A stretch of 64,000 nt of DNA from Mixta hanseatica (GCF_023517775.1 NZ_CP082904.1:2170001-2234000), one strand, 5' to 3'. Shown: positions 55,265 through 64,000, counted from the first letter of the stretch. Translations and numbers: made by a program. The notes: generated by a model from the sequence alone, not told the origin.

Positions 55265-56596
55265 TCAGGGGGTTTGCAATCCGGCGCCGGGCGCCGCTGC
55301 GCTTTCATTCGCCTGCGCTTCCTGCTGCAACAGGCTGCGCTCCCACGCTTTCACGAATGGCAGATAGATCAGAGCGGAAAGCGCCATACAGAACAAACAC
55401 ATAATCACCGGACTGAACGCCCAGTTTGCCGCCCATGACGCGCCAATCGGCGCTGGCGTGGTCCAGGGGGCCATTGAGACCACCTGCGCCACCCAGCCCA
55501 GCTTGGTTGCGGTCCAGGCGAAGACGGCGTTAATCATCGGCACCAGGATAAACGGCAGGAAAAATAGCGGGTTCATAATGATTGGCATACCGAAAAGAAT
55601 CGGTTCATTGATGTTAAAACAGCTCGGCACGATGCCCATTTTGCCGATGGTGCGCAGGTGCGCCGCCCGACTGCGCAGCAGCAGGAATGCCAGCGGCAGC
55701 GTAGAGCCAACGCCGCCAATTAACAGATAGAAATCCCAGAAGCCCATCAGATAGGTATGCGGCAAAACCTGCCCCGCTTCCAGCGCCGCCTGGTTGGCGG
55801 CCAGGTTGGTCAGCCAGAACGGATTCATAATGCCGGTGACGATCAGCGCGCCATGGATGCCGGCAAACCAGAGGATCTGGCAAATCAGCACTGAAAGCAG
55901 TACCGCCGGTAAGGAATCCGAAGCGGATACCAGCGGCTGCAGCAGATGCATAATCGCCTGTGGGATGATCATCCCGGTCCAGGAGGCGACCAGCAAATTC
56001 AGCGGATGCAGCGTGGCGACAATTACTATCACCGGGATCAAAATTTCAAACGAGCGCGCCACGCCGGTGGGCACCTCTTTCGGCAGGCGAATAGTGATAT
56101 TTTTCCGCTTCAGCAGCGCATAGATTTCGCTGGTGTAGATAGCGGTGAGGATCGCGGTAAAAATGCCCTGGCCGGAGAAATAATCGGTAGCGATTTTACC
56201 GTCCTGATAAGGCGCGGCCACCAGCAGGAAGCCCATAAAGGCCAGCAGGCCGGTCATTACCGGATCGAGCTTATAGTGCCGCCCCAGGCTGGCGCCGATG
56301 CCAACCGAGATGAAAAAGGTCATCACGCCCATGCTGAGATAGTACGGCAGCATCAGCTGGTCACGATGACGCAGGGAAAAATCGAGCCAGCCGCGCGCGA
56401 AAGCCCACTGGCTGTCTGCGGCAAACGGCGGGAAGATAAATACCAGCATAAACGAGCCGATGATCATAAACGGCAATGCTGAGACAAAACCGTCGCGGAT
56501 AGCGATAACATGCCGCTGCTGGCCGACAGCGCCGGCCAGCGGCGTAATTTTCCGCTCAATGATGTCAATTAAGCCCTGATAAAGTGATGCCATCAT
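55265..56596 (-). CDS. PTS cellobiose/lactose-type EIIC
   Basis: This 443-residue membrane permease of the Lac/Chb PTS family moves a beta-glucoside or diglucoside through the inner membrane while it is phosphorylated by IIB. It has about ten hydrophobic segments, IRDGFVSALPFMIIGSFMLVF near the N-terminus, and the family motifs GIHGALIVTGIMNPFW and CFNINEPILFGMPIIMNP. Its start overlaps the IIB stop (ATGA). Close to CelB/ChbC/LicC; the exact sugar is not known. Confidence 0.92.
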   Translation of the reverse strand: MMASLYQGLIDIIERKITPLAGAVGQQRHVIAIRDGFVSALPFMIIGSFMLVFIFPPFAADSQWAFARGWLDFSLRHRDQLMLPYYLSMGVMTFFISVGIGASLGRHYKLDPVMTGLLAFMGFLLVAAPYQDGKIATDYFSGQGIFTAILTAIYTSEIYALLKRKNITIRLPKEVPTGVARSFEILIPVIVIVATLHPLNLLVASWTGMIIPQAIMHLLQPLVSASDSLPAVLLSVLICQILWFAGIHGALIVTGIMNPFWLTNLAANQAALEAGQVLPHTYLMGFWDFYLLIGGVGSTLPLAFLLLRSRAAHLRTIGKMGIVPSCFNINEPILFGMPIIMNPLFFLPFILVPMINAVFAWTATKLGWVAQVVSMAPWTTPAPIGASWAANWAFSPVIMCLFCMALSALIYLPFVKAWERSLLQQEAQANESAAAPGAGLQTP

Positions 56597-56913
56597 GCCC
56601 CCCCTTTCTGCTCAATCAGCTGTAGCGCATAATCCAGCACCTTATCGCCGCGCATGGTGCCGTAATCCATCATATTGATGGTGGCGACCGGAATGCCGAT
56701 GCTGGCAGTTTTCGCCGCCAGACTCGCCTGCATATATTTCACCTGCGGCCCCAGCAGCACCACCTGGTAATCGGCAAAGCGCTCATCAAATTCGGTGGCG
56801 CTGAAAGCGGCGATTTCCGCTTCCAGCCCGCGACTGGCGGCTTCATCCTGCATTTTCTTTACCAGCATGCTGGTAGACATTCCGGCGGAACAGCAAAGCA
56901 TTATTTTATACAT
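56593..56913 (-). CDS. PTS cellobiose/lactose-type EIIB
   Basis: This 106-residue phosphocarrier has the IIB motif MLCCSAGMSTSMLVKKMQ, with the phospho-Cys at residue 8 just before SAGMSTS, and VVLLGPQVKYM downstream. It passes phosphate from a IIA to the sugar. GGTAAAG precedes the start. It is the first gene of the operon, preceded by operator and CRP sites. No IIA gene is in the operon or window. Confidence 0.92.
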   Translation of the reverse strand: MYKIMLCCSAGMSTSMLVKKMQDEAASRGLEAEIAAFSATEFDERFADYQVVLLGPQVKYMQASLAAKTASIGIPVATINMMDYGTMRGDKVLDYALQLIEQKGGA

Positions 56914-56956
56914 GACCTTTACCTTCTCACGGTTTCGACCTGCCTATAGGAAACAA

Positions 56957-56976
56957 TATGGAAACCGGTTTCCATA
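56957..56976. promoter_or_regulatory. LacI-type operator of the beta-glucoside operon
   Basis: TATGGAAACCGGTTTCCATA is a perfect 20-base palindrome with the central CG typical of LacI-family operators. A -10-like TAATAT lies immediately upstream (56988-56983), so the operator covers the start of transcription. Confidence 0.8.
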
Positions 56977-57033
56977 GCGAGCATATTATTTTGCGAGAGA
57001 GTTCATGAATTGCGGCAGGGAAAAAAGAGGCGC

Positions 57034-57049
57034 TGTGAGATTGTTCACG
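57034..57049. promoter_or_regulatory. CRP site of the beta-glucoside operon
   Basis: TGTGA-GATTGT-TCACG matches 9 of 10 CRP positions and lies about 65 bases upstream of the deduced start of transcription, near a class I position. Confidence 0.68.
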
Positions 57050-57132
57050 AATATTAATCAAACATCGCTGGTTGCGGCGCCGTAAAATCCTTTTTCCACA
57101 AGCCGAAGCCTGTTGCTGATCGTTTTCAAGGC

Positions 57133-57153
57133 GGCGCGGGCCTGGCCCGCGCC
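57133..57153. terminator. Hairpin downstream of the DppA-like gene
   Basis: GGCGCGGGC, loop CTG, GCCCGCGCC: a strong stem 32 bases past the stop of the DppA-like gene. The flanking T content is low on the minus strand. Confidence 0.5.
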
Positions 57154-57184
57154 TGGCTTTAATCAATCTGATGCGGCCTGCCGG

Positions 57185-58771
57185 TCAGGGTTTAACATCC
57201 ACCTGATAAAAGATGTGTTTGCCGAAAGGATCGATTTGGTAACCCGTCACTTCCTTACGCACCGGTTCAAACAGGGTTGAATGGGCGATCATGACCGCCG
57301 GCGCCTGATCATGCATGATCTGCTGCGCCTGCTGGTATAGCTGAATGCGCTGGTTGTGATCCTGCTCGGTGCGCGCCTGATTAATCAGCTTTTCAAACGG
57401 TTGATAACACCATTTAGACGAGTTGGAACCGCCGTTGGCGGCGGTGCAGCTAAACAGCGGGCTAAAGAAATTATCCGGATCGCCGGTGGCGGTGGTCCAG
57501 CCCATCAGCGCCGCCTGATGCTCGCCGTTTTTCACCCGCTTCAGGTACTCTCCCCACTCATAGCTGACAATGCGCGCCTTAATGCCCACTTTCGCCCAGT
57601 CCGACTGGATCATCTCTGCCATGCGCCGCGCGTTGGGATTATAAGGACGCTGCACCGGCATCGCCCAGAGATCGATGGTGGTACCCGGCGTAATGCCGGC
57701 CTGCGTCAGCAGCTGTTTCGCCTGTTCCGGGTCCCATGCATAGTCCTGCAATGCGCTGTCGGCACTCCAGACATCGGGCGGTAACAGATTTTTCGCCGCG
57801 CTGCCGGTGCCATGGAAGATCGCCTCAATAATAGCTGGCTTATTGATCGCCATGGTCAGCGCCTGACGCACTTTGACATTATCCAGCGGCGGCTTTTGCG
57901 TATTAAAGGCAAGGAAGCCGGTATTCAGACCCGACTTTTGCATCAGCACCAGATCGGGGTTTTGCCGCATTCGCGGCAGATCGGCCGGATTGGGAAACGG
58001 CATCACCTGGCATTCATTCTTTTCCAGCTTGGCATAGCGTACCGAGGCGTCAGGCGTAATGGTAAAAACCAGTCGATCCAACTTCGCTTTGCCCTGCCAG
58101 TAGCCGGGAAAGGCTTTATAGAGAATGCGCGAATCTTTTTGATACTGCATCAGTTGGAAAGGCCCAGTACCGATAGGCTCCTGGTCGACGCGCTCCGGCG
58201 TGCCCGCCTTCAACATCTTATCGGCATATTCAGCGGAATGAATAGAGGCGAAGTACCACGCCAAATCGGCCAGGAACGGCGCTTCAGCATGCGCCAGGGT
58301 GAAGCGCACCGTGTGATCGTCCACTTTTTCAATCTTCTTGATCAGCGTGCTGAATTCCAGACTTTCAAAATTGGCGTAGGTGCCGCCAGAGACGGTGTGG
58401 TAAGGGTTTTTACTGTCCATCTGTCGCATAAAGGAAAAAATCACGTCGTCAGCGTTCAGGTCGCGCGTCGGCTTAAAATATTTGTTGCTGTGGAAATGCA
58501 CGCCCTGGCGCAGATGGAAGGTGTAAACCGTGCCGTCGGGGCTGATATCCCAGTGTTGCGCCAGGCTGGGTTCCAGTTCCGTGGTGCCGGTTTTAAACTC
58601 TACCAGCCGGTTAAAAATGGGCACGGCGCTGGCGTCAACGCTGGTGCCGGACGTATAGAGCTGGGGGTTAAAATTTTCTGGCGATCCCTCTGCGCAGTAA
58701 ACCAGCGTTTTCGCCGCTGCCGCCGTGCTCAACAGCATCATTAGCGCCACGCCCGTTACGGTTTTTTTCAT
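57185..58771 (-). CDS. DppA-like periplasmic peptide-binding protein
   Basis: This 528-residue solute-binding protein has a signal peptide (MKKTVTGVALMMLLSTAAAA, mature from KTLVYCAEG). Its sequence follows E. coli DppA: LVYCAEGSPENFNPQLYTSGTSVDASAVPIFNRLVEFKTG, FKPTRDLNADDVIFSFMRQ, PITPDASVRYAKLEKNECQVMPFPNPADLP-like ITPDASVRYAKLEKNECQVM and LWAMPVQRPYNPNARRMAEMIQSDWAKVGIKA. It binds dipeptides or related ligands in the periplasm. No ABC permease or ATPase genes are next to it, so it must use a transporter encoded elsewhere. It is divergent from pepT. Confidence 0.9.
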   Translation of the reverse strand: MKKTVTGVALMMLLSTAAAAKTLVYCAEGSPENFNPQLYTSGTSVDASAVPIFNRLVEFKTGTTELEPSLAQHWDISPDGTVYTFHLRQGVHFHSNKYFKPTRDLNADDVIFSFMRQMDSKNPYHTVSGGTYANFESLEFSTLIKKIEKVDDHTVRFTLAHAEAPFLADLAWYFASIHSAEYADKMLKAGTPERVDQEPIGTGPFQLMQYQKDSRILYKAFPGYWQGKAKLDRLVFTITPDASVRYAKLEKNECQVMPFPNPADLPRMRQNPDLVLMQKSGLNTGFLAFNTQKPPLDNVKVRQALTMAINKPAIIEAIFHGTGSAAKNLLPPDVWSADSALQDYAWDPEQAKQLLTQAGITPGTTIDLWAMPVQRPYNPNARRMAEMIQSDWAKVGIKARIVSYEWGEYLKRVKNGEHQAALMGWTTATGDPDNFFSPLFSCTAANGGSNSSKWCYQPFEKLINQARTEQDHNQRIQLYQQAQQIMHDQAPAVMIAHSTLFEPVRKEVTGYQIDPFGKHIFYQVDVKP

Positions 58772-58895
58772 CTCCGTCCTCGCTTTTAGTTGACTTAATC
58801 CGCTGGCAATGTGTAAAACAATTTAACATCTGGTTAATAAATAACATGTTTTCTCCGTTCCCTGAACACTTAATCATCATGAATAAGGAAGCGCT

Positions 58896-60122
58896 ATGAA
58901 TGACAGGCTGGCCCGCCAGTTAACCGACCGCTTTTACCGCTATCTTGCCGTCAGCAGTCAGAGCAATGCCGCTGTGCAAACCCTGCCCAGCACGCCGGAA
59001 CAGCATCAGATGGCGCGCCTGCTGGCGTCGGAGCTGGAGGCGCTTGGCCTGCAGCAGGTCACCATCGATCAGCACGCCACGGTCACCGCCGTGAAGCCCG
59101 GCAAGCGAGCCGGTGCGCCGCGCATTGGCTTTATCACCCATATCGATACCGTAGATGTCGGTCTGTCGCCGCATATTCATCCGCAGACGCTACGCTTTAC
59201 CGGCGAGGATCTCTGTTTGAATACGCAGCAGGATATCTGGCTGCGCGTTAGCGAACATCCGGAGATCCTGCCCTACCGTGGCCAGGAAATTATTTTTAGC
59301 GACGGCACCAGCGTGCTGGGCGCCGACAATAAAGCGGCGGTTAGCGTGGTCATGACACTGATGGAAAACCTTAACGGCGATCATGGCGACGTGGTGGTGG
59401 CCTTTGTGCCGGATGAGGAGATTGGCCTGCGCGGCGCCAAAGCGTTGGATCTGGAAACGCGTTTCAACGTTGATTTTGCCTGGACTATCGACTGCTGTGA
59501 GCTGGGCGAAGTGGTGTATGAAAACTTTAACGGCGCGGCGGCGGAAATTATCTTTACCGGCGTGCCGGCCCACCCGATGTCGGCAAAAGGCGTGCTGGTG
59601 AATCCGTTGCTGATGGCGCACGACTTTATCGCCCTTTTCGATCGCCAGCAGACGCCGGAGCAGACCGCCGGGCGCGAAGGCTATATCTGGTTTAATGAAA
59701 TCACCGCCAATGCCAGCGAGGCGCGGTTAAAAGCCTCAATTCGCGATTTTGATTTGGCGAGCTTCAATCAGCGCAAGCAGCAGATTCGCGACGCCGCGCA
59801 GCAGATTGCCGCGCGCTATTCCACCGGTAAGGTGGCGGTGACGCTGAGCGATATTTACAGCAATATCAGCAACGCCATTGGCGATGACCGCCGCGCTATC
59901 GATCTGATTTTTACCGCGCTGGCTGAACTGGATATTGAGCCGAAAGTGGTGCCGATGCGCGGCGGCACCGACGGCGCGGCGCTGTCGGCAAAGGGTTTGC
60001 TAACCCCCAACTTTTTTACCGGCGCGCATAACTTCCATTCGCGTTTTGAGTTTCTGCCGGTTCCCTCATTTGTGAAATCTTATCTGGTGGCGGAAAAGCT
60101 CTGCTACCTGGCGGCGCAATAA
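58896..60122 (+). CDS. pepT: Peptidase T
   Basis: PepT removes the N-terminal residue of tripeptides in the cytoplasm. The 408-residue M20 metallopeptidase has its zinc motifs: THIDTVD, SVLGADNKAAV, FVPDEEIGLRG, and the late FFTGAHNFHSRFEF. Its substrate region RGGTDGAALSAKGLLTPN is typical. It starts 6 bases after AAGGA. A divergent DppA-like peptide-binding gene lies 124 bases away, suggesting linked peptide uptake and breakdown. Confidence 0.9.
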   Translation: MNDRLARQLTDRFYRYLAVSSQSNAAVQTLPSTPEQHQMARLLASELEALGLQQVTIDQHATVTAVKPGKRAGAPRIGFITHIDTVDVGLSPHIHPQTLRFTGEDLCLNTQQDIWLRVSEHPEILPYRGQEIIFSDGTSVLGADNKAAVSVVMTLMENLNGDHGDVVVAFVPDEEIGLRGAKALDLETRFNVDFAWTIDCCELGEVVYENFNGAAAEIIFTGVPAHPMSAKGVLVNPLLMAHDFIALFDRQQTPEQTAGREGYIWFNEITANASEARLKASIRDFDLASFNQRKQQIRDAAQQIAARYSTGKVAVTLSDIYSNISNAIGDDRRAIDLIFTALAELDIEPKVVPMRGGTDGAALSAKGLLTPNFFTGAHNFHSRFEFLPVPSFVKSYLVAEKLCYLAAQ

Positions 60123-60125
60123 ACA

Positions 60126-60151
60126 AAGGGTCACCCGCGGGTGACCCTTTC
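60126..60151. terminator. Terminator of pepT
   Basis: AAAGGGTCACCC, GC, GGGTGACCCTTT: a perfect 26-base palindrome just past the pepT stop. Confidence 0.85.
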
Positions 60152-60197
60152 TGCTCTCTGACACGCCAGGTTAACGTCTGCAGCCTTCCATGGGCGC

Positions 60198-60980
60198 TTA
60201 AGGTTGAGTCACGCTGACATCGATGCCGGGAAAATATTTCTCCGCCAGTTTTTGCAGCGTGCCATCCTGCTGAACCTTAACGATCGCCGCATCCAGCTCG
60301 CTTTTCAGCTGCGCATCATCCTTACGCAGGCCAAAGCCGATACCGGAGCCGAGGATTTTATCATCCTCCACCGCCTTGCCGATAAAAGCGTATCCTTTGC
60401 CCTGAGGCTTATTCAGAAAGCCAGACTGGCCGGCGGCCGACATCACCAGCGTTCCGTCCAGGCGTCCGGCCAGCATATCGTTATACACCTGGTTTTGATC
60501 CTGATAAGCCGTCACGGTTACGCCGTTCGGCTCCCAGTGCCGCTTGGCGTAGGTTTCCTGAATCGAGCCCTGCAGCACGCCGATAGTTTTCCCCTTCAGC
60601 CCGGCGGCATCCGCCTGCAAGCCGGCATCTGCCTTGCCCACCAGCATGCTGGGAATGCGGTAGATCGGCTGGGTAAAGGCGATGCTTTTCATCCGTGCCT
60701 CGGTGATATTCATTGCTGAATTGATCGCGTCGAATTTTTTCGCCATCAGACCAGGGATCAGCGCGTCAAAGCTACTTTCCACCCAGCTGCAGGAGAAGCG
60801 CCCCGCCTGACAAATCGCCTGACCCAGTTCAATATCGAACCCTTCCAGCTCGCCCTGCGCGTTGCGACTCTCAAACGGCGGATATTGCGACTCTACACCA
60901 AAGCGCAGCGTACCCTGCGCCGCGACCTGCGTGGCGCTAAACAGGCCGAATGCCAGCCAAAGCCAGGCGTGTTTTTTCAT
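60198..60980 (-). CDS. Periplasmic amino acid-binding protein (HisJ/ArgT family)
   Basis: This 260-residue protein has a signal peptide (MKKHAWLWLAFGLFSATQVA, mature from about QGTLRFG). It follows the polar amino-acid binding family: LRFGVESQYPPFESRNAQGELEGFDIELGQAICQ, and ITEARMKSIAFTQPIYRIPSMLVGK. The expected paired Cys (QAGRFSCSWVES) is present. No permease or ATPase genes adjoin it. It stands 19 bases downstream of the aminotransferase gene, and may be transcribed with it. Confidence 0.85.
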   Translation of the reverse strand: MKKHAWLWLAFGLFSATQVAAQGTLRFGVESQYPPFESRNAQGELEGFDIELGQAICQAGRFSCSWVESSFDALIPGLMAKKFDAINSAMNITEARMKSIAFTQPIYRIPSMLVGKADAGLQADAAGLKGKTIGVLQGSIQETYAKRHWEPNGVTVTAYQDQNQVYNDMLAGRLDGTLVMSAAGQSGFLNKPQGKGYAFIGKAVEDDKILGSGIGFGLRKDDAQLKSELDAAIVKVQQDGTLQKLAEKYFPGIDVSVTQP

Positions 60981-60998
60981 GGTTTTTCCTCATGGTAA

Positions 60999-62168
60999 TT
61001 AGCGTGCTTTAAGCAGACAGAGCGCCTGCGCGCCCGCCTGTAACGTCGTCTCATCTTTGGCGAATGAGAGCCGGATTAAACGGTTATCCGTTCCGTCGCT
61101 ATAAAAGGCAGAGAGTGGGATGGTGGCCACGCCATGCTCGATGATCAGCCGTTTCACCATCTCGCTGTCGCTTTCGTCGCTAAAGTGGCGATAGCTTGCC
61201 AGCATAAAAAAGGAACCGGCGGTCGGCAGCAGTTCGAACGGCGATTCCTGCAGCAGCGACGCCAGCAGATCGCGCTTCTGCTGATAGAACCCCGCCAGCG
61301 AATGATAGTGAGACGGCTCGCGCAGCCAGTCGGCAAAAGCAACCTGCATGGGCGTGTCGGCGGCATACATTAAAAACTGATGCACCTTGAGCACCTCCTT
61401 CATCAGCTCGGCGGGCGCCAGACAATAGCCGACGCGCCAGCCAGTAACGTGAAAGGTTTTGCCGAAGGATGAGACAATAACGCTGCGCTGCGCCAGCTCA
61501 GGATGAGTCGCCATACTATGATGGCGGCGCCCGTCGAACAGGATATGCTCATACACCTCGTCGGAAAGTACGATAATGTCGCTGTTGCGCGTCAGCGCGG
61601 CGAGCTGCGCCAGATCGTCGGCGCTAAGCGCCTGCCCGCTGGGGTTATGCGGCGTATTGATAATGATCATGCGGGTACGCGGCGTTATAGCTGCGCGTAC
61701 TTCATCCCAGTCGATAGCAAACTGCGGCACCTTGAGCTTTAATCCTACCGGCGTCGCACCCTGCAAACGGACTACCGGCGCATAGCTGTCAAAGGCCGGT
61801 TCAAAAAAGATCACCTCATCACCGGCATGCACCAGCCCGGCGATCGCCGCATAGAGTCCTTCGCTGGCGCTGGCGGTAATCAGCACTTCGCTGGCAACGT
61901 CATAAGCCTGGCCATACAGCGTGTGAACTTTTTCCGCCAGCGCCTCTTTTAACGCCGGGAGCCCGGTCATCGGGGCATACTGATTATGACCGGCGCGCAT
62001 CGCCTGATTCACGCTGGCGATTAGCGCCTCATCACAGGGAAAGTCGGGGGCGCCCTGCGCCAGATTAATGGCGTGATGCTGTGCGGAAAGCTGTCCGATG
62101 ACGCTAAAGATAGTGGTGCCGACATCCGGCAGTTTTGAGCGCAGCGTTACCGTCGAAGACAAAGTCAT
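60999..62168 (-). CDS. ybdL: YbdL-like PLP aminotransferase
   Basis: This 389-residue class I/II aminotransferase follows E. coli YbdL, a methionine-2-oxoglutarate type enzyme. It contains INLAQGAPDFPCDE, NQYAPMTGLPALKEALAEK, INTPHNPSGQALS, the Lys237 in SSFGKTFHVTGWRVGY that holds PLP, and the late LIRLSFAK. The ATG at 62168 (MTLSSTVTL) follows GAGG; the longer frame enters the regulatory region. It is divergent from a LysR gene and followed by an amino-acid-binding protein gene. Whether methionine is the preferred substrate is inferred. Confidence 0.84.
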   Translation of the reverse strand: MTLSSTVTLRSKLPDVGTTIFSVIGQLSAQHHAINLAQGAPDFPCDEALIASVNQAMRAGHNQYAPMTGLPALKEALAEKVHTLYGQAYDVASEVLITASASEGLYAAIAGLVHAGDEVIFFEPAFDSYAPVVRLQGATPVGLKLKVPQFAIDWDEVRAAITPRTRMIIINTPHNPSGQALSADDLAQLAALTRNSDIIVLSDEVYEHILFDGRRHHSMATHPELAQRSVIVSSFGKTFHVTGWRVGYCLAPAELMKEVLKVHQFLMYAADTPMQVAFADWLREPSHYHSLAGFYQQKRDLLASLLQESPFELLPTAGSFFMLASYRHFSDESDSEMVKRLIIEHGVATIPLSAFYSDGTDNRLIRLSFAKDETTLQAGAQALCLLKAR

Positions 62169-62290
62169 CCCATACCTCAGTGAATAAATATACATATTAA
62201 TTATATATCCATTCAAACCGAGCCCACTTGTGACGGCAAGCGAATTGTTGTCATAATAGCTATGCGTAAAACTCATAGCTCAGGATGCTT

Positions 62291-63142
62291 ATGGTTCATC
62301 AACCGCTGCCGCTGAATGCCGTTTATGCTTTTCTGGTTACCGCGCGCCACCTTAATTTAACCCGTGCCGCCGATGAGCTCTGTCTGACGCAGGGCGCGGT
62401 AAGCCGTAAAATCGCCGCGCTGGAAAAATGGCTGGGCTTTGCCCTGTTCGATCGTCACGCACGCGGCCTGCATTTGACCGCGCGCGGCGCGGCTATGCTG
62501 CCGCAGCTGAAACAGGGCTATGAATTGATGCTGAACGCGGCTGAACAGGCGCGTCAGCCCGATAATGCCCTGAGCCTGCGCGCGCCCAGCTGCGTTATGC
62601 GCTGGCTACTGCCGAAGCTGGTGCAGCTGGAGCAGCAGCATCCCGAGCTGCACGTTAAGCTGACGACCACCCTGGCGCATAATTATCAGCTGGAAAATTT
62701 CGATGCGGCCATCGTCTACGGCATCGCCCCAGTGGGCAGCCATCTATTGTTTGAGGAACGGCTGACGCCGGTAATGGCAGAGAGCCTGCTGGATAACCCG
62801 CCGCTAACCATCGCCGATCTCGCCCGCTTTACTTTTTTGCATCCCACCAATGACGAGCGCGACTGGCAGCTGTGGCTAAAGGCGCAAAAGGTTGAACTGC
62901 CTATGCGGCGTAATCAGCACTTCGCCACTATGGATCTGGCTATCGGCGCGGCGATTCAGGGATTTGGCGTGACCGTTGCGGATATCAAACTGGTGAAAAG
63001 CGACCTGGCGGCACAGCGGCTGATCGCCCCGTTCGCCCCTGCGGTGAAAACCGGCGCGGCTTATAGCTTAATCAGCCGCGAAGGAAAAGAAACGCCACCA
63101 CATCTCGCGACGCTGGTGGCGTGGCTCTGTCAGCCCGACTGA
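62291..63142 (+). CDS. LysR family regulator (GcvA-like)
   Basis: This 283-residue regulator has the LysR helix-turn-helix (LNAVYAFLVTARHLNLTRAADELCLTQGAVSRKIAALEKWLGFALFDRHARG) and a GcvA-like sensor domain ending ATLVAWLCQPD. I chose the ATG at 62291, just after AGGATGCTT, over one two codons earlier. It is divergent from ybdL and likely controls it; ATAGCT repeats at 62256-62261 and 62275-62280 are candidate sites. The effector is unknown. Confidence 0.85.
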   Translation: MVHQPLPLNAVYAFLVTARHLNLTRAADELCLTQGAVSRKIAALEKWLGFALFDRHARGLHLTARGAAMLPQLKQGYELMLNAAEQARQPDNALSLRAPSCVMRWLLPKLVQLEQQHPELHVKLTTTLAHNYQLENFDAAIVYGIAPVGSHLLFEERLTPVMAESLLDNPPLTIADLARFTFLHPTNDERDWQLWLKAQKVELPMRRNQHFATMDLAIGAAIQGFGVTVADIKLVKSDLAAQRLIAPFAPAVKTGAAYSLISREGKETPPHLATLVAWLCQPD

Positions 63143-63159
63143 CAGCCGGGCGCGGACGC

Positions 63160-64000
63160 TTAGAAGGAGACCCACTCATCCGCCGCGCCGCTGGCTACCG
63201 GAGCAGGCTGGCGAGCGGGCGTGTTTTTCAGTACCGGCGTTTTTACCGGCTCCGGCTGCTGCCGATCGTTAGCAGAAAGGCGGAAGCGGGCGACCGAACG
63301 CTGTAAATCTTCGGTTTGACGCTCCAGCGCGGCAGCAGCGGCGGAAACCTCTTCCACCAGCGAGGCGTTTTGCTGCGTGACGCTGTCCATCTCTGCGACG
63401 GCGGTCCCTACCTGCTCGATGCCTTTGCTCTGCTCTTCTGAGGCGGCGGCAATCTGCTTCATGATTTCAGTTACGTCGCTGACCGCTCTGACGATGGCGC
63501 TCATGGTGCTGCCCGCTTCGTTCACCAGCTTCGAGCCGCTATCGACTCGCGCCACGGAATCGCCAATCAGAGATTCGATCTCTTTCGCGGCTCCGGCGCT
63601 GCGCTGCGCCAGATTACGCACTTCGCTGGCCACCACCGCAAAGCCGCGGCCCTGCTCGCCTGCACGCGCCGCTTCTACCGCCGCGTTCAACGCCAGGATA
63701 TTAGTCTGGAATGCGATGCTGTTGATCACGCTGGTAATCTCAGCGATTTTTTTCGAACTGTCGGAGATGCCGGACATGGTCTGCACCACATCGTTCACCA
63801 GCTTGCCGCCCTGGCCTGCGGTCAGCGAGGCGTTATCCGCCAGATCGCTTGCCTGGCGCGCGTTATCGGCGTTCAGCTTCACGGTGGCGGTAAGCTGTTC
63901 CATGCTGGCTGCGGTCTGCTCCAGCGCGGCCGCCTGCTGCTCGGTGCGAGAAGAAAGGTCATTATTTCCCATCGAAATTTCTGCGGCGCCGCGATAGATA
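63160..64000 (-). CDS. Methyl-accepting chemotaxis protein, C-terminal part
   Basis: The gene runs in from beyond the right edge; only about 279 C-terminal codons are here, starting at [21 protein letters not shown]. The visible part is the methylation helix and signalling hairpin ([43 protein letters not shown]) and a tail ending ADEWVSF, a CheR/CheB pentapeptide of the xWxxF type. The signalling domain is very like that of the receptor at 12904-14574. The sensing domain cannot be seen. Confidence 0.9.
   Translation of the reverse strand, partial: IYRGAAEISMGNNDLSSRTEQQAAALEQTAASMEQLTATVKLNADNARQASDLADNASLTAGQGGKLVNDVVQTMSGISDSSKKIAEITSVINSIAFQTNILALNAAVEAARAGEQGRGFAVVASEVRNLAQRSAGAAKEIESLIGDSVARVDSGSKLVNEAGSTMSAIVRAVSDVTEIMKQIAAASEEQSKGIEQVGTAVAEMDSVTQQNASLVEEVSAAAAALERQTEDLQRSVARFRLSANDRQQPEPVKTPVLKNTPARQPAPVASGAADEWVSF

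Overview
The window looks like chromosomal DNA of an enteric bacterium (Enterobacterales; Erwiniaceae such as Mixta, Pantoea or Erwinia is my best guess). The basis is GC-rich coding sequence (estimated by eye), many close relatives of E. coli proteins (AraJ, HosA, AhpC/AhpF, YncD/PqqU, SutR/YdcN, SotB, RhaBADM/RhaSR/RhaT, AldA, PepT, YbdL), and a complete srfABC locus. I saw no rRNA, tRNA, insertion sequence, prophage or CRISPR array.

Layout. 1-5 kb: the 5' end of narG, narK, araJ, an Rpn nuclease gene and a flavin-reductase-like gene. 5-12 kb: a membrane PQQ dehydrogenase, then hosA with a divergent non-oxidative hydroxyarylic acid decarboxylase operon (subunits B, C, D plus an MFS transporter). 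A deletion has removed the end of B and the start of C. 12-21 kb: a chemoreceptor with a flagellar-type promoter, OxyR-type ahpC-ahpF, and small metabolic and hypothetical genes. 21-27 kb: a PqqU-type PQQ receptor, a SutR-like regulator divergent from a BenE-type transporter with twin palindromic operators, and a KGG stress protein. 27-34.5 kb: srfA-srfB-srfC and an orphan barstar-like gene. 34.5-44 kb: a GH28-like enzyme, MarA- and Rrf2-type regulators, a 29-residue membrane protein, three MFS transporters and a MmyB-type regulator. 44-53 kb: the rhamnose locus rhaM-D-A-B / rhaS-R / rhaT, with aldA beside it. 53-57 kb: a beta-glucoside PTS operon with its own LacI-type repressor. 57-64 kb: a DppA-like peptide-binding protein divergent from pepT, an amino-acid-binding protein, a YbdL-like aminotransferase divergent from a LysR regulator, and the 3' part of a second chemoreceptor.

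How the parts work together. RhaT, RhaA, RhaB and RhaD take rhamnose to lactaldehyde and DHAP, and AldA oxidises the lactaldehyde. The promoters of rhaB, rhaT and aldA share the pattern TGCCA-N16-GGCA-N8-AAGG with a CRP-like site centred 26.5 bp upstream, which places aldA in the RhaS regulon. The PQQ dehydrogenase and the PQQ receptor point to use of scavenged cofactor. The beta-glucoside operon has IIB, IIC and phospho-glucosidase but no IIA. The least understood system is srfABC: a membrane-anchored SrfA, an Hsp70/actin-fold SrfB and a GTPase-like SrfC whose P-loop Ser/Thr is Ala.

Assignments rest on recalled family motifs and sequences. No database search was run.
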